The position numbers and the translations under genes are program-made. Under the pieces are notes generated by a model that saw nothing but the letters and a program-made list of their open reading frames with translations, made no database searches and was not told the origin of the DNA. 64,000 nt of DNA from Rhyzopertha dominica (taxonomy: Eukaryota; Arthropoda; Insecta; Coleoptera; Bostrichidae): contig QCXZ01000138.1 of NCBI GenBank assembly GCA_025024175.1, positions 50,005,092 to 50,069,091 on the forward strand, read 5' to 3'. Every line of letters starts with the position of its first letter. The first letter of the stretch is position 1. Shown piece after piece: positions 38,335 to 50,939 of the stretch.

Positions 38335-40763
38335 ACTCGGGTAACCTCTTCGACATCTACCCTTATTGATCCTATATTTGTTAGTGCTAGTATGTACGTG
38401 GTTGCATCGGGTACTTTAAACGCTGATCTTATTAGTGACCATCGGTTGACATACTGTGATTTTAAAATACCTACATTTAGGACTAAGCAAAAATTTGTGA
38501 CTTTTCGGGATTTTAAATCTTTTGATCAGGAAAACTTTAACCGTGACATCAATAATCATCCGTGGGATACTGTGTTGTATATTACTGATATTGATGCCAA
38601 AGTAGACTGGCTTACTGATAGTATTCAATCCATAATAGAACATCATGCACCTGTGCGTACTGTGAGAGTAAGCAAGCCCGCAAATCCTTGGATTACCGAT
38701 GCTATAAAAATGATGATGAAGGAACGTGACGCTGCTTTTAAATATTTCACAATCTCTAATAGTGAGAATGCGTGGAAAACATACAAAGAGCTTAGAAATT
38801 TTACGCTAGCGGCTATACGAAGAGAGAAAAAAAACTACGTTAATTATTTGCATTCTCAGAAAAACCCTAAAATACTCTGGCGTGAGCTGAGGAAGCTAAA
38901 TATTGCATCCAACAACAAAACAAATATACCGGATCCGGATATTATAAATGCCCATTTTTCCTCTGTTTTCAAAATTTGTGACTGCTCTACAGCGCAGCAA
39001 TTTTATTCCTTACGTAAGTTTAATGATACGTTGAATTTCTCCTTTAGCTTAGCTACAACAGCGGACATTTTAAATGTTATCAAAGGTTTAAAATCTAATG
39101 CTGCTGGGTCTGACGGCATAACAACTTATATTATCAAACTTTTCTTGCCTGAAATACTTCCATACATTACGCACGTCATAAATTGCTGTTTAGAAATTGG
39201 TTATTTTCCTCAACGCTGGAAAGAAGCTAAAGTGCGTACCCAATACCGAAAACTAGTTCCCCTGCCTCTATTAGTGACCTTCGACCGATTAGTCTTTTAC
39301 CAATCTTATCAAAGGTGCTCGAATCAATTGTATTTAGGCAAATTAGTAGCTATGTGTTAGAAAACAAAATTATCCCGGAGCATCAATCTGGCTTTCGCAA
39401 ATTTCACAGCGCAAGCACTTCACTCCTAAATATTACTGATAACATTATAAGAGCATTAGACAAGAAATTGTCAACTGTCCTCGTGTCACTCGATCTTTCC
39501 AAGGCATTTGATTCAATCAATCACGATCTTATGTGCGCTCAACTGATCTACTATGGGTTTGACCCAACTAGCGTAGCATTTTTCCAGTCTTATTTGACTG
39601 GCAGGACCCAGCGCGTGTCAGTAAATGACAAAATATCAACTGCATGCAATGTTGTATCTGGGGTACCCCAGGGCTCGTTGCTTGGACCTATATTATTTCT
39701 AATATATACTGCCGATCTGTTTTCGTCCGTAGAATTCTGTCACGCATACAGGGTTATGCAGACGATCTACAGATCTTACATTACTTTGGGCCTGCTGATG
39801 CAGATGTTGCTTGTAGGGAGACCAACGCTGACCTTCAATGTGTTGCTATGTATTGCAGTGAACGTGGCTTGAAACTAAACGCTGACAAATCTGTTGTTAT
39901 GTTGTTTTCGTCGGATTCTACTCGTTCAGAACTCATGCAACAACTGAATATTGCAATAAACGGGCATGCGTTGGTTTTCCAGCAAAGTATTCGATGCCTT
40001 GGTATAATACTAGACCATAAGTTGCGTTTTTGAGAACATGTAAATATTCTTATACGTAGGTTCTATGCACGGTTGAAGTTACTTTATGCTAATAAACATG
40101 TTTTAAATAAAAATCTTAAAATAGATCTGTGTGAGGGTTTGGCACTGTCAGTGTTTCCCTACAGTAATGTTCTGTATTACTCTTGTATAGACCATGCCTC
40201 CAGGAGCAGAATACAAAAAGCTCAGAATTCATGTTGTAGATTAGTTAATAACCTCCGTAAATACGATCATGTCACATGTCATTTAAAGGTTGGTTAAATA
40301 TGGATGCTAGAATGAAATATAATCTGCTTGCTTTAGTGTACAGGATCATAATTACTGGTGCACCTGCGTACTTACGTCGGAAGTTGGTTTTTCGAGATGA
40401 AATCCACAACAGAGCAATTCGACAAAATGACCGGCTAACGGTGCCAAATCACAGCACGGCATTATTTTGTAAAAGCTTTACTTTTCAGTGCGCACAATTA
40501 TATAATTCCTGTAAAAGCATATTCTCTTGCAATTCTCTGATGTCTTTTAAACGTTCCCTTAAGAAGCATTTTCTGGATCAACAATAGGTGTTTGATTTGA
40601 GTGTTTCCTGTTTCTTAGACTTATTTATATCATTACTTGTATTGTTGTATATATTCTGTACTGTGGTACCAATAGGTTAAATGTAAGAATAGCCTTAGGC
40701 TAAATTTCGCCTAATGTGTACCATTTCTAATAAAGACGATTATGATTATTATTATTATTATTA
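38335..40763 (+). mobile_element. LINE (jockey/I-like), endonuclease end to 3' terminus
   Basis: It begins inside the endonuclease: STLIDPIFVS, then LISDHRLTYCDF (SDH motif, 38431-38466). RT blocks follow: NAAGSDGITTYIIKLFLP (39100-39150), HQSGFRKFHSASTSLL, SLDLSKAFDSINHDLM (39488-39535), SGVPQGSLLGPILFLIYTADL (39657-39720), GYADDLQI (39754-39778) and LGIILDHKLRF. The C terminus runs to LKKHFLDQQ at 40587. The element ends in a TTA repeat (40746-40763), as I-like elements do. Three frameshifts and a TGA at 40031 disable it. Confidence 0.88.
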
Positions 40764-40769
40764 AATTTT

Positions 40770-41480
40770 ATGCAATTGGAAATTTCTCAGTTATACTTGG
40801 AAGCAACAATCTACGAGATTGACTTATGCAGAGGGTTTTACAGCTTGATGGTCGGCCGTCGTTAACTATTATATTGTAAATGAGAGTTTTTACAGCCTTA
40901 TGGTCGGACGTCTAAACTATTGGGATTTGTGGCACGCTTCAAAGTTCCTAAATGGGTCGTATTCAAAAAATCTTATTGCCTAAAATTTTAACTTTTCCAC
41001 TTAAATTTTTGAAATTTGTTAGTTGTGATAATTTAGCACTCAATAAAACATAGANGATTTTATAACAAATTTTATTTAATGCAGACCTGATGCTAACTGA
41101 CGCGACCTGCGACCTATTTTTATATGGTACTTTATTGGGTTTAAATTTTCCGATGTATAAAATAAAAGCCTTTGCACTTCATAACGAATTTATACAAATT
41201 TAATATAAAAAATTACAAACTAGTAAATAGAAAATTATTTACATTTGTTATAAAAAATTTACAATAGTGCACAATAAAACTTATACACGGTATTGATTAT
41301 GTTCATTATAGCTTGTTAATAAGCACATTACAACAGTCACAAACTAAAAAAAATTACTCCCTATCACTTTCACTGCTAAAATTACGATTAACTTCTATTA
41401 TTAATTCTTGTACATGATTCGCTCTGTACCGATTTTCAATGTCCAGTACATGCCGCACTGAATTTCTCCATGCATCGACA
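40770..41480. other. Intergenic, nothing recognised
   Basis: AT-rich. A phrase TTACAGCNTGATGGTCGGNCGTC occurs twice (40839-40862 and 40889-40912), a ~50-bp local duplication. One N at 41056. Confidence 0.4.
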
Positions 41481-41484
41481 CTTG

Positions 41485-41700
41485 CTATTCAGCTTCGTGT
41501 CTAATTTTTAGCAGCATTTCATTGCTAAATTTTCCCTCGGTATTCCCTCGTCGAATTCTTTGTTTCAACTGCCTCCATACCATTTCAATGGGGTTGAAAA
41601 TGCAATGATATGGGGGTAATCGTAGAATTTTTTTTTGTGCCAAGCACTCCCAACAATTGTTTTTATGTGTAGTCCTCTTCGAAATATAAATCTTCTTTTC
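41485..41700 (-). pseudogene. C-terminal fragment of an IS630-like DDE transposase
   Basis: The minus-strand frame reads NCWECLAQKKI, then LPPYHCIFNPIEMVWRQLKQ, the third catalytic block with its Glu, and ends EAE-stop at 41485. The frame runs straight into the TIR of the next element at 41703, so that element appears to have landed inside or beside this older transposase. The rest of this gene could not be found on the far side. Confidence 0.7.
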
Positions 41701-41702
41701 TA

Positions 41703-43940
41703 CAGGGTGATTTTTTGAAAACTTCACACCTTAAATAACTTTAAATATAGCAAAAATTTAAAAATTTGCAAAAACAGGTAAACTTTTGTTTGCAGGTGAC
41801 AACTTTTGAGATAAGTTTTTAATGGATAGCGCTTACTCTCTGAGCAGGGTAGACACCCCTTTAAAAATTTTAAATGGAACTATCCATCTTGTGATACATC
41901 ATTTGAAAGCTTATTTCACAAAGAGTCTGGCCATGTAATTAGTTTTACCACGTTTAACTTATTGGCGGGGTAATAGATTAATAGTGCCTACGAAACAGGT
42001 TGCTTATTAAATTGAATATTTTGGACTCTTTTCAACAAAATGTATTTTATTTTAGAGCGGAAATAAAATTTGTCCTTACGAGAACCCAAAATTTAAACAA
42101 ACAACTTGTAAACACTTACACTTAAAAAAAACTCCCAGAATACTGAAAATTTTCTGTCCACGAAAAAGAAAAATTATTTATTTGTAACTCCAAAAACAGT
42201 GTGAACAAAACCATAGAAATTCAAACCTTACAATAGATTCTCAAAATATGCACCACCTCTTTCCATACATTAATACAGACGGTTCTCGAACTCCTGCTGC
42301 ACTTTTCGGAAAGTTTCAGGTGGAATCCTCCTGCACTCGTTAATAATTCTTTCTCGCAGATCGTCCAGGCTAGTAGGTTGTGTTTTGTAAACCACAGATT
42401 TTAAATGACCCCATAGAAAGAAATCTAAAGCAGTCAATTCGGGTGATCGTGGCGGCCATTCAATTGTTCCACACCTACCAATCCAGTGAAGAGGAAATCT
42501 ATGATTTAACCAATTTCGCACATTAATGGCGTAATGCGGTGGGGCTCCATCATGTTGGTAAAACAACTCGTATTCATCCAACATTGGATTTCCTTCAGGG
42601 TCACGTTGGTTTTCTAATTGTTCCGTGATTAAAGGATCAATAACGTTATCAAGTAATTATAAATACATTCCCCCATTTAGCGTCCCATCAATGAAAATTG
42701 GACCTATAATTGCGTTGCCAAGTATTCCAGCGCAGACGTTCAGATTCTGAGGAACTTGTGTATGACCTTCTCGAAAAATATAAGGATTTTCGTCATTCCA
42801 GTACCTGACGTTATGTTTATTTACAGAGCCGTTCAAAAAAAAATGTGCATTCATCACTGAAGCAGATTTTCTTTATTAGATTTGGATTTACTATAATCTT
42901 TTCTGTCATAATTTCGCAAAATTGCAGTCTTCTATCGAAGTCATCTTCGCCGAGTTCCTGGAGAGTTTTCATCTTATAGGGATGGAATTTGTGCAGTTTT
43001 GTAACTTTCCTTACAGATGAATAAGAAAGTCCAGTGGCTGTAGAAATGTTACGCAAAGAGCTAGTTGGATCCATTGCAAAATGACCAAGTACTTCAAGTT
43101 GGGCCATTTCATCAACGACTCTATTCCCTGCCCTTTTTTGTTTACTACAGATTCAGTGTCTTGAAATTTCTGCACGAGATCGAGAATGTACCTAGCGTCA
43201 ACATTTTTATCGGGGTGCCGTTCGTTAAACACCCTTGCTGACGCACGAGCACAGCTATGCTCAGCACCGTAAATAAAAATTATTTCTACCCTTTCGGCAG
43301 TTGAATAAACCATTATCACTTGGACTCTCACTTTAAAATTTCACGCGAATTATAAAAAGGAATGTGAACAAAAAGATGGTCGTGCCAAAGAAGTAGCCAA
43401 AAAGTTGAAACAAAAAATTGGAAACACAAAGTAGATAATTATGTAGCCAATTTAGTATAAACTGTCGAGTTGCAATATCAAGTAACGTCGAAAGAAAATT
43501 TTAAGTATTTTTGGCATTTTGCTTAGGTGTAGGAATTATTTTTTAACAAGTTTTTTTAGGCTTAAGTAAGGACAATTTTTATTGTAACTGCAAGACAATA
43601 AATTTTGTTAAAAAAGTCCAAAATATTCCATTTTATAAGCCACTTGCTACAATGCACTTTTTGACCCACTACCCCGTCAATGGGTAAAAAATATTAAAAC
43701 TAATTACATGGCAAGACTCCTTGTGTAATAAGCTTTTAAATGATGTATCGTAAGATGGGTAGTTTCATTTAAAATTTTTGAAGGGGTATCTACCCCGCTA
43801 AGAGGGTAAGCGCTATCCATTAAAAACTTATCTCAAAAGTTGTCCACCTGCAAACAAAAGTTTACCTGTTTTTGCAAAATTTTAAATTTTTCCTCTATTT
43901 AAAGTTATTTAAGGTGTGAACTTTTCAAAAAATCACTCTG
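41703..43940 (-). mobile_element. 2.24-kb long-TIR mariner-like transposon
   Basis: Left end CAGGGTGATTTTTTGAAAAC after TA (41701-41702). Right end, inverted, GTTCACACC...CAAAAAATCACTCTG before TA (43941-43942). The inverted repeats are about 330 bp and match well through words such as GGATAGCGCTTAC and CAGGTAAACTTTTGTTTGCA. One transposase lies on the minus strand. Size, TA target and long TIRs resemble the element in RPAP1 intron 9. Confidence 0.9.
42270..43313 (-). pseudogene. Mariner-like transposase, nearly complete but frameshifted
   Basis: It starts MVYSTAERVEIIFIYG (43313), with an N-terminal helical region and SARVFNERHPDKN as in the 11-kb copy. Catalytic blocks: CFSDECTFFLNG (first Asp), YQHDGAPPHYA (second Asp), and WPPRSPELTALDFFLWGHL, where the third position reads Glu instead of the Asp found at 11 kb; I count 36 residues between the last two. 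Frame changes lie near 43115 and 42855 and a stop near 42655. Otherwise the frame is well kept. Confidence 0.85.
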
Positions 43941-44139
43941 TATAGTAGGGTTTTTCAAAGTTATTAAATACTAATAAAACAATTGGCCTTAATCTTACTT
44001 CCAAACGTACCTTTTGAAAAAGTTAAATGCAAGAATTTTAACCGCCCCACGACTTTCTTCAGTGACTTGACAAGTAATTTCAGAACGATATCGTGACTGC
44101 TAGCTGTAGAAGATGATTTCGATGCACCCTCAAAAGCAG

Positions 44140-44460
44140 GGATCCTCACTGTACTTCAGCGGGATTGCCAGTGGAACGTACATTTAAATATGCTCCTAGT
44201 TATTGGAACTTTTCATACTGCAATTACTTAGTCCCGCTTCTCCGAATTTCAAAAGAGATCTACCGCATTTGGCTTTCAGCGATATGTTTATGTGTACATC
44301 CGAGCTTTTATCATATCAGGCCCCCCCTTTACCGGGCATATTCGGTTATATAACAGCAGATTCGTATCATCATTTATTAGTGGACTCTCCCCCGGCGGTG
44401 TTTACCCTGCGTTTTATAAGGGGTGGAAGAGGGAATTAGTGGCCGTAGGAGAGTCCTTAT
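44140..44460. other. GC-richer island, possible conserved noncoding element
   Basis: Contains CCCCCCCTTTACCGGGC and TCTCCCCCGGCGGTGTTTACC in otherwise AT-rich DNA. Open frames overlap in all three plus phases, which argues for composition rather than coding. Candidate regulatory element. Confidence 0.25.
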
Positions 44461-44469
44461 ACCACTCAT

Positions 44470-45245
44470 TTAACTTATTATAAATGATGTTGCTTCTGCG
44501 AGTGTTAATGCCCAATTTATATACGGGACTTTTTGCGTGTTGGAGCCGGAAAGCACGTTATTTTTAATCAGTTTTAAAAGCATCGGCCACTTTGGGTTAA
44601 AAGGGCACGCTACCGTCTTTACTAATTGCTTTCTGTGTCGGTCAAGCTAGAATTTGGTGTACTGTATTTACCTACACATAAAGGCTAAACAGTATTAAAA
44701 TTCAACTACATTCAATTTGCCTAAAACGCGCTCTAATTATTTAAACTGAGAAGAGTGATAGACTAACTACTAAATCTAAAAAAATTAATAGCAGAAACAG
44801 GAAACATTGGAATGACTTCAAAGGCGTAAATCTACATATAAGAACAGCTTTCTAATATGTAACAAGAACCTTACCGAGAGATTCACGTATAAAACTGTTC
44901 TAATTTAAATACATGTAAATCCATTCATATCCACTCATAATACTACTACATTCATCATTAGTTAACATGATATTTGAAAAAACTGTCTATATTTATGTTG
45001 CAAGTACGTTACTTTTTCAAGGTTTTAAGTAAAATAGAAAAAATTGTCGCACTGAGAAAAATGGTTTTGCTTAAATTTTTTTACTGCATTGTTATTTTGA
45101 TAACAGTGCTGAATACCGAACAGAAATGCGTTTGCCGGGCGAAGCAAATATTTTAGTTAATTTTATTTCGTTAACTCAACCTGGCTTATAAGTTAAGGCA
45201 ACGCAATATATTTGTACACACAGCAAATTTCTAGTAACTAATACA
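44470..45245. other. Intergenic, nothing recognised
   Basis: AT-rich. The frame at 44974-45156 (60 codons, hydrophobic end) matches nothing I know. Confidence 0.4.
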
Positions 45246-45871
45246 TTTTGCTTTTCAAGCCGAAGTGTTTCCCTGCTCTAGCAAATTAAACTTGTTGCCA
45301 GAAAAAAGTGAGTTGTTTAAATCTGTAAATTGCCGGTATACTGACGTGCCTATAAATTGTTTTAACTTGCTCGTTCGTCGCTTTAAAGCAGTTGTCGTTC
45401 ATTATACTGTAGTGTTAGTGCAACTAGTATGTAATGGATGAATATAGAAAAAACTTTTAAGGGTAAGTACCTCTTCTATTTTATAAGTATTAATGGAATT
45501 ATTATTTTTTCTGTAATTAAGCACTGTTTTTCAACTCTTGTCTAAATGAGAGTACCTGAATGATACAGATATATACAGAGGGGGCCAATCGAACGTATTT
45601 CTTGCATAACTCCATAACCGTCGATAATACAGAAAACTGTTTTACATGAGTCTTTTGGATTTTTCATTTCTAGAACCTAAACTCACTTATGGATGGCCTT
45701 CTTCCGGTTGTACGGGAAATGCACACTTATTGTATTTTTATTACCATCTTGTAATTACCATCTTGTTAATTTATATTACTCGAAGCACTACTCTGGAGGT
45801 ATTCTGAAATTTGTTGAAAAAATTGCGATTGCAATACCTACGAAAATGTACAATAATTTTTAAACTAAAAG

Positions 45872-46134
45872 AGGTAGATCCAAGTGACTTTGATGTAGCA
45901 ACTATATTACAAAAGTTTTTTGGTTTTTGTGAAGTGTTAAAAAATGAAGGTGTAGCTAAATACTACAATGTTATACTTTTCTTTCTACAGAACAGGGCAT
46001 TGATATGGAAAGCATTACATACATTACAGAAAGCAGTGCGAAGGAATTAATACCTCAATTAGAGCCTCCCCTAAAATTTTTGAAGCATGTGAAAGCTTAT
46101 AGAGTTCCGGTGATTTTTAGTAGTGTGAGTTCGT
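45872..46134 (+). CDS. Two candidate exons of a SAM-like-domain protein (partial)
   Basis: Exon at about 45872-45949 (acceptor CTAAAAG, donor GTGTAG) and exon 45991-46134 (acceptor TTTCTACAG, donor GTGAGT) join in phase 1 to read DPSDFDVATILQKFFGFCEV, LKNEEQGIDMESITYITESS, AKELIPQLEPPLKFLKHVKA. The pattern (helix, then GIDxExxxxLTExxxKELIPxxxxxxKFLxxxK) is that of a SAM-like helical bundle common at the start of uncharacterised insect proteins, often with zinc fingers or transposon-derived domains. The 41-nt intron is short but in range here. A promoter-like region and a non-coding first exon ending GGGTAAGT (near 45460) may precede it. No further exons were found, so it could be a gene fragment. 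Confidence 0.4.
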
Positions 46135-46139
46135 TCATT

Positions 46140-47200
46140 TTTCTGTGTGTTTTAAACTTCCGTGTACTAAATATACATATTAAGCAGTTTGTTACAATGT
46201 TTGTTCTTTTACCCCATTTTGATATGTTTGTCTTTAGTGAAAATACGCTTATTTTGTTAAATATACTTGTTGATACGTGAAATAAAACATATTAAATCTA
46301 TTATATCTCACCTAAGCAATTATTACAATCCAAAGTCGTAGTTTTCGGTATTCCGATGTCGATAATTTGACATATTAGTATTTGTTATTGCAGTTTAATG
46401 ATTCAGCGATATTCGAAACAACAATAAATTATTATCTTAAACTCAATACATTATTGTTTCAATATCCACAGATACTTCATGAATTACTGATTAGTAAACC
46501 ACCAAATAATATCTTTGTCTTCCTAGCAAAGGGGTATTAGTACCCACAGCTTCAATTCTCGTTTCATCAGTTGCTACTAAAAAGCATATTTTTTTGTGGT
46601 TGCCAAGCGGTATTATTAACCGCAGGAAATAATATTTGCAACAGTTACCTTATTGATTGGTGTTGATTAGTGATTCTTGTAAAGTAGCAAATTTTCCTTG
46701 TTGTGAGGGCAAAAAGTTTTGCTGTCCCTATTTCTACAAAAACTTTTTGCTGACATTACTATTTTTTTTGTTTACCCAGCAAAACCTTTTTCTCAGTGCG
46801 TAAATGAAAACACGGTATGCGAAATTTAAGCTGGGAAGGGAGTGAACAACAATTATTTCTGTTGTAAACAGAAATCTTACTATTAAAGATTTTTTTGTAG
46901 AAAGTAACTTATGGTTAAATCTTTATAGGAGCATTTTCTGATCGATGCCTTCTAAACAATATACTCCACCTTCAAAGCATGCTAAAAAAATTTAAATTAG
47001 ATCAACTCCAATGTCACGTTTGCCAGGAGTTGTAATCAGAAGTTACTTCCAAATATCTTATGCTCTAAAACCGAATTCAACATTGTTGATAGAGAGTAGG
47101 TGGAGTGCTATGTCGAGTGTTTTTGGAAAAAATGGTAAAACAACATATTTGACTATATTCAGTAGCGGTCCATAAACAGCACGGCGGTGATCTGTACCCA
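46140..47200. other. Intergenic, nothing recognised
   Basis: AT-rich; no supported frame or repeat. Confidence 0.4.
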
Positions 47201-47204
47201 GAAG

Positions 47205-47375
47205 ATCCTTTTAAAGTTGTTGCTTAGCAACGCCATGAATCCGGTGTTTTGATTGACCTAGGGTTAAACTCGGTTCAAACAACTTTTGAGCAACCAGGCG
47301 TAGATAATTTAAGATCAACATTAGTGGACCAAAACTGGATTCTTGTGGTACACCAAATATTGCAATATAAATCAA
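47205..47375 (-). mobile_element. Small LINE reverse transcriptase scrap
   Basis: The minus-strand frame reads IAIFGVPQESSFGPLMLIL, a degenerate GVPQGSxxGPxLF RT motif. Nothing else of the element is clear. Confidence 0.55.
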
Positions 47376-47619
47376 TAAACTTGAATAAAAATTAAAAAAT
47401 ATGTATATCATCTTTGCAAATCAGACTTTAGATATAAAAAGGTACCCCTATTTGATAAAGTATATAGATTCATAGTCTTCATAATCTTCACATCGGCCGT
47501 AAGAATAAAATAAGTCCTTACTATTGTTATTGCACTGTGCACAGATGCACAAAAAAACACTTGACACATACGATCCAATAGCTTTGTCCTCAATAATCGA
47601 CCTTCCAATCAGTGCAGCG

Positions 47620-48410
47620 AATTCCATAGATTGATGACTCTTTATTTTTTCTTTGTCTGTGGATCTTTCCAGTTGTAGGAGGCAGATGTAGATGACTCAT
47701 GCTCCTGGGTTCTGAATTTTTTCTTCTTCACTGCCCTATATCACATTTGGAGGGAGATGGCTAGCCATCCCTAGTGGGCTTCGATATGAAGGAGTAAAAT
47801 AAAGAAAACTTGCGTAATGTTGTATTTTGTCCCACGGTAGTCAAGTAATCCTTGATTTCCGGTTGATCATGGACGTTTCTGTGCATTTATAGATTTAAAT
47901 ATATTCACAAAATTGCTAATATATATTATTATATAAGAATATATATGGTATATATAATGGTATCGAAACATGACAATAATTTTCAATATCATTAGAAGCA
48001 TCTGTTTCCAACTATCGGGAAGTTGAGATCATTTCGTAAATAAATTACCTATATACTTTATATAAAGGACCAACAAATATCGGCGAGCAGAAAATAAATG
48101 AATAATCTGTATCCATTGGTATCAAAACTTACATAAGCACTACTAAAAAAGGAAATACATGTATCCACAATAGATCGAGTTAACTCCTGTCCTCGATATC
48201 CATAAATGAATCAATCTAAAAGGTTTTTTCTAAGTTTACAAATGATAATGACTGCGAGCATTATTGAAGATTGAGCTTTTGGCAACTTGTAAATACCGTC
48301 TGTGTGAGATTTGAACCACAACAAAAGATTTAACCATATGAACGTTTGCATTTTCCAGCAGCTCATGAGAGATGAAAAACAGAAGTTACTATTTGGCCTA
48401 GGAAAAAGCA
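47620..48410. other. Intergenic, nothing recognised
   Basis: AT-rich, with a TATA-rich low-complexity tract near 47918-47965. Confidence 0.4.
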
Positions 48411-48419
48411 GAAACCGGA

Positions 48420-48720
48420 AACCAGCTCACATGCTAATAGAAACCTATTCCTTATTTGCTCTATCCATCGGGCATGGGAATTGTGACTGTCCCATACAGA
48501 CCAACAGAGTTACACCTGACAGCAGGTTGAGCTTTTCACCATTCCCCGTAGCAATAAGCCCAGGCCTAGCCCAGAACGAATCTGCTGTCATAACACGGCT
48601 CTGCAGCGTCCGTAAACAAGCCCGTGAAACTTTATTGCCCCCTATTTAGGCGGCCACGGCCATCTTGATGGGGTTGTTTTAATATACCGCCCATCCACAT
48701 TTGATGCTTGGTTAGCTACA
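48420..48720. other. GC-richer island, possible conserved noncoding element
   Basis: Includes TTTATTGCCCCC (a caudal/posterior-Hox-like core) and GGCGGCCACGGCCATCTTGA. A 112-codon frame at 48311-48649 runs through it but has no motif and ends in the island. Candidate regulatory element. Confidence 0.25.
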
Positions 48721-49109
48721 GTTACAATGTACAGTGAACTGCTTTATTTGATCGTAACCCTTTACGAAAGAAAGCCATATATGCCCCCACCCCGTTAATT
48801 AACTCTGGAAAACAACGTTTTCAACCCTGAGCACGTCAGTGGCGTAGGGAATTAGTAAGAGTGAAATGGGCCCATGCATATTTTTACTAATTATTACTAC
48901 AATAGTATATGTTTTAGTTTAAAAATTAGTATCTTTGTTAGACTTTGTAAGGTAGGATTTGAAGACATGTTGTATGTAATAGTTAGCTTAAAGGATGTTG
49001 CTTTTATAATCAGATGTTTGACAAGTACACAAGAGGAAAGGGAAAAGAAACTTTCTTTAAAAAAAACTCGCAACAAAGAGATAGTATAAGGAATCACGCC
49101 ATTAGACAG

Positions 49110-50935
49110 CTCTGATATCATAAGGATTCGTTTCAGTTATAATAATCATTTACATAAATAATAAAAAGAAGTGACCCAAGTACAGAGCATTGGGGCACTG
49201 CTAATTCAACTCTATTTTTACCTGAGTCAATTCCTTTGTGTCTTACAAGCTGTGATCTATTGCTCAAAAATGATGATATCATTTTACAGCTATTACGTAG
49301 CAAGTTATAAAAATATAATTTTCGCGGTAAAATGTGGTGATGAACATAGTCAAAAGCCTTGGAGAGGTCAAGAAAGGTTCCTATACCGTAGTTTCCTTCT
49401 TCCAAACAATCTGTCATATACATATTTTACATATTCGGTAACTGCACTAATTGTATTTCGGCCCTGTCTAAATCCACACTGACTGTCTGTAAATAGATTA
49501 TTGACTTCAAAATAAGAAACTAATTGTGAGTATAACACTTTTTCAAGTATTTTGGAAAAAACTGGGAGTAATGAAATTGGTCTATATAGTTATTAACAAC
49601 GTTAACATCCCCTTGTTTCAGGAGAGGTATCTTTAGACAGTCTGGAAAAAAAGAAGTGCTAATACAAAGATTAATTAAACGAGTTAAAGAAGACACAATA
49701 AGATCTTTAATATACTTAATAATACGAGTGTTCAGGTTATATGTATCCATAGAGTTACTAGTTTTTATGTTATTTATAATATCGCGAACTGTAGCGCAGG
49801 AAACCTCAGAGAATGCAAACTTTACTCTAGAATTTAAGTCTGAACAATGAAACATCATTACATTTATGGGATCTATCGCTTTGTCTGGCAGTTTCTTTGC
49901 CAGTTCTGAAGCAATAGAAGAAAAAAAGTCGTTAAAGGCGTCACTACTAATGTTGCAGTCTTTACTATTCATGTCAGCATGTTTCCTTGACGCACAAGAA
50001 CTATTTATAATATTCCAAGCTGCTTTGGATTTATTACTAGATTTATCAATATATTTTTTAGAATAAAATTTCCGTTTCAACTTAATTTGTACCCTATAAA
50101 GTTTGCGAAGCTTGTTCCTTGCCTCCCTGGAAATATTAGACTGACCAATTTTGTGTATGTCATCCAAAATTCGTAATTTATTTCTTAAAAGTAGTAAATC
50201 TTTGTCAAACCAATTCACAACCGTTATATTTTTAGACTTATATTTCACATTAATTTCCGGGAATGAACGATCACACTTCTCACATATAACATCAATAAAT
50301 TTTTCAAACTTAGAATTTATATCTAAGGAAACGTCATGAATAAAATCTCAGTCTGCAAATTCCAGCAATGAGAATAATATTCATTTGTCATTATTCATTA
50401 TTGGTCTATTTTTTTTTACAGTGTTACAATTATTCAAGGAACGGGGTAAACTTGTTTTTAGGACAATACCTAAGTGATCTGATAACAAAGTACTTGTGGA
50501 TTCTTCATAACAGGTAGTAATATTTGAATTAGTGAATACATTATCAATACAATTAGAACCTCTAGTTGGAAACTTGACGAGAGGTTCCAAACCATACTCG
50601 CAGAATAAATTACATAAGTGTATTTTTTGTGAACAATCACTATTAAAAAAAATATTAAAATCACCTGATAAAATCACATAATTATTCAAAAAGTTAATGT
50701 TATCTAGTATTACGTCCATTATTTCTATGAACATATTAAAATCAGCAGGAGAAGGTCTATAAATGTTAACAAAAATGGCATTCAACGATTTTGCCTCAAA
50801 CTGCTGATATTTCGCAATGATGTTCAACAGGCAAGGCCACCAAATTGGAGAGTTCCAGAGCAGTGAGATTCTTTCTGGTAAGGAGCATTGAACCACCGTG
50901 TGAACTGGACCAAAACAGCTTTCGCTGATAAAACC
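49110..50935 (-). mobile_element. LINE (jockey/CR1-like), endonuclease plus partial RT, minus strand
   Basis: From 50896 downward: the endonuclease with FVNIYRPSPADF, ILSGDFNIFF (catalytic GDFN), GSNCIDNVFTNS and LSDHLGIVL. Then the linker (50248-49520) with SKAAWNIINSS, FNDFFSSIASELA and the RT start SNSMDTYNLNTRIIKYI, and below 49423 LDLSKAFDYVHHHIL and AVPQCSVLGSLLFIIYVND. It stops just after this block, before the YADD motif, so the 3' part is missing. Several frameshifts. Confidence 0.85.
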
Positions 50936-50939
50936 AAAA

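Noticed and set aside
44165..44483. Three overlapping plus frames as small proteins
   Set aside because: Open in all three phases at once, which reflects base composition rather than coding.
48311..48649. 112-codon plus frame as a gene
   Set aside because: No domain, splice structure or promoter; open because it crosses a GC-richer island.
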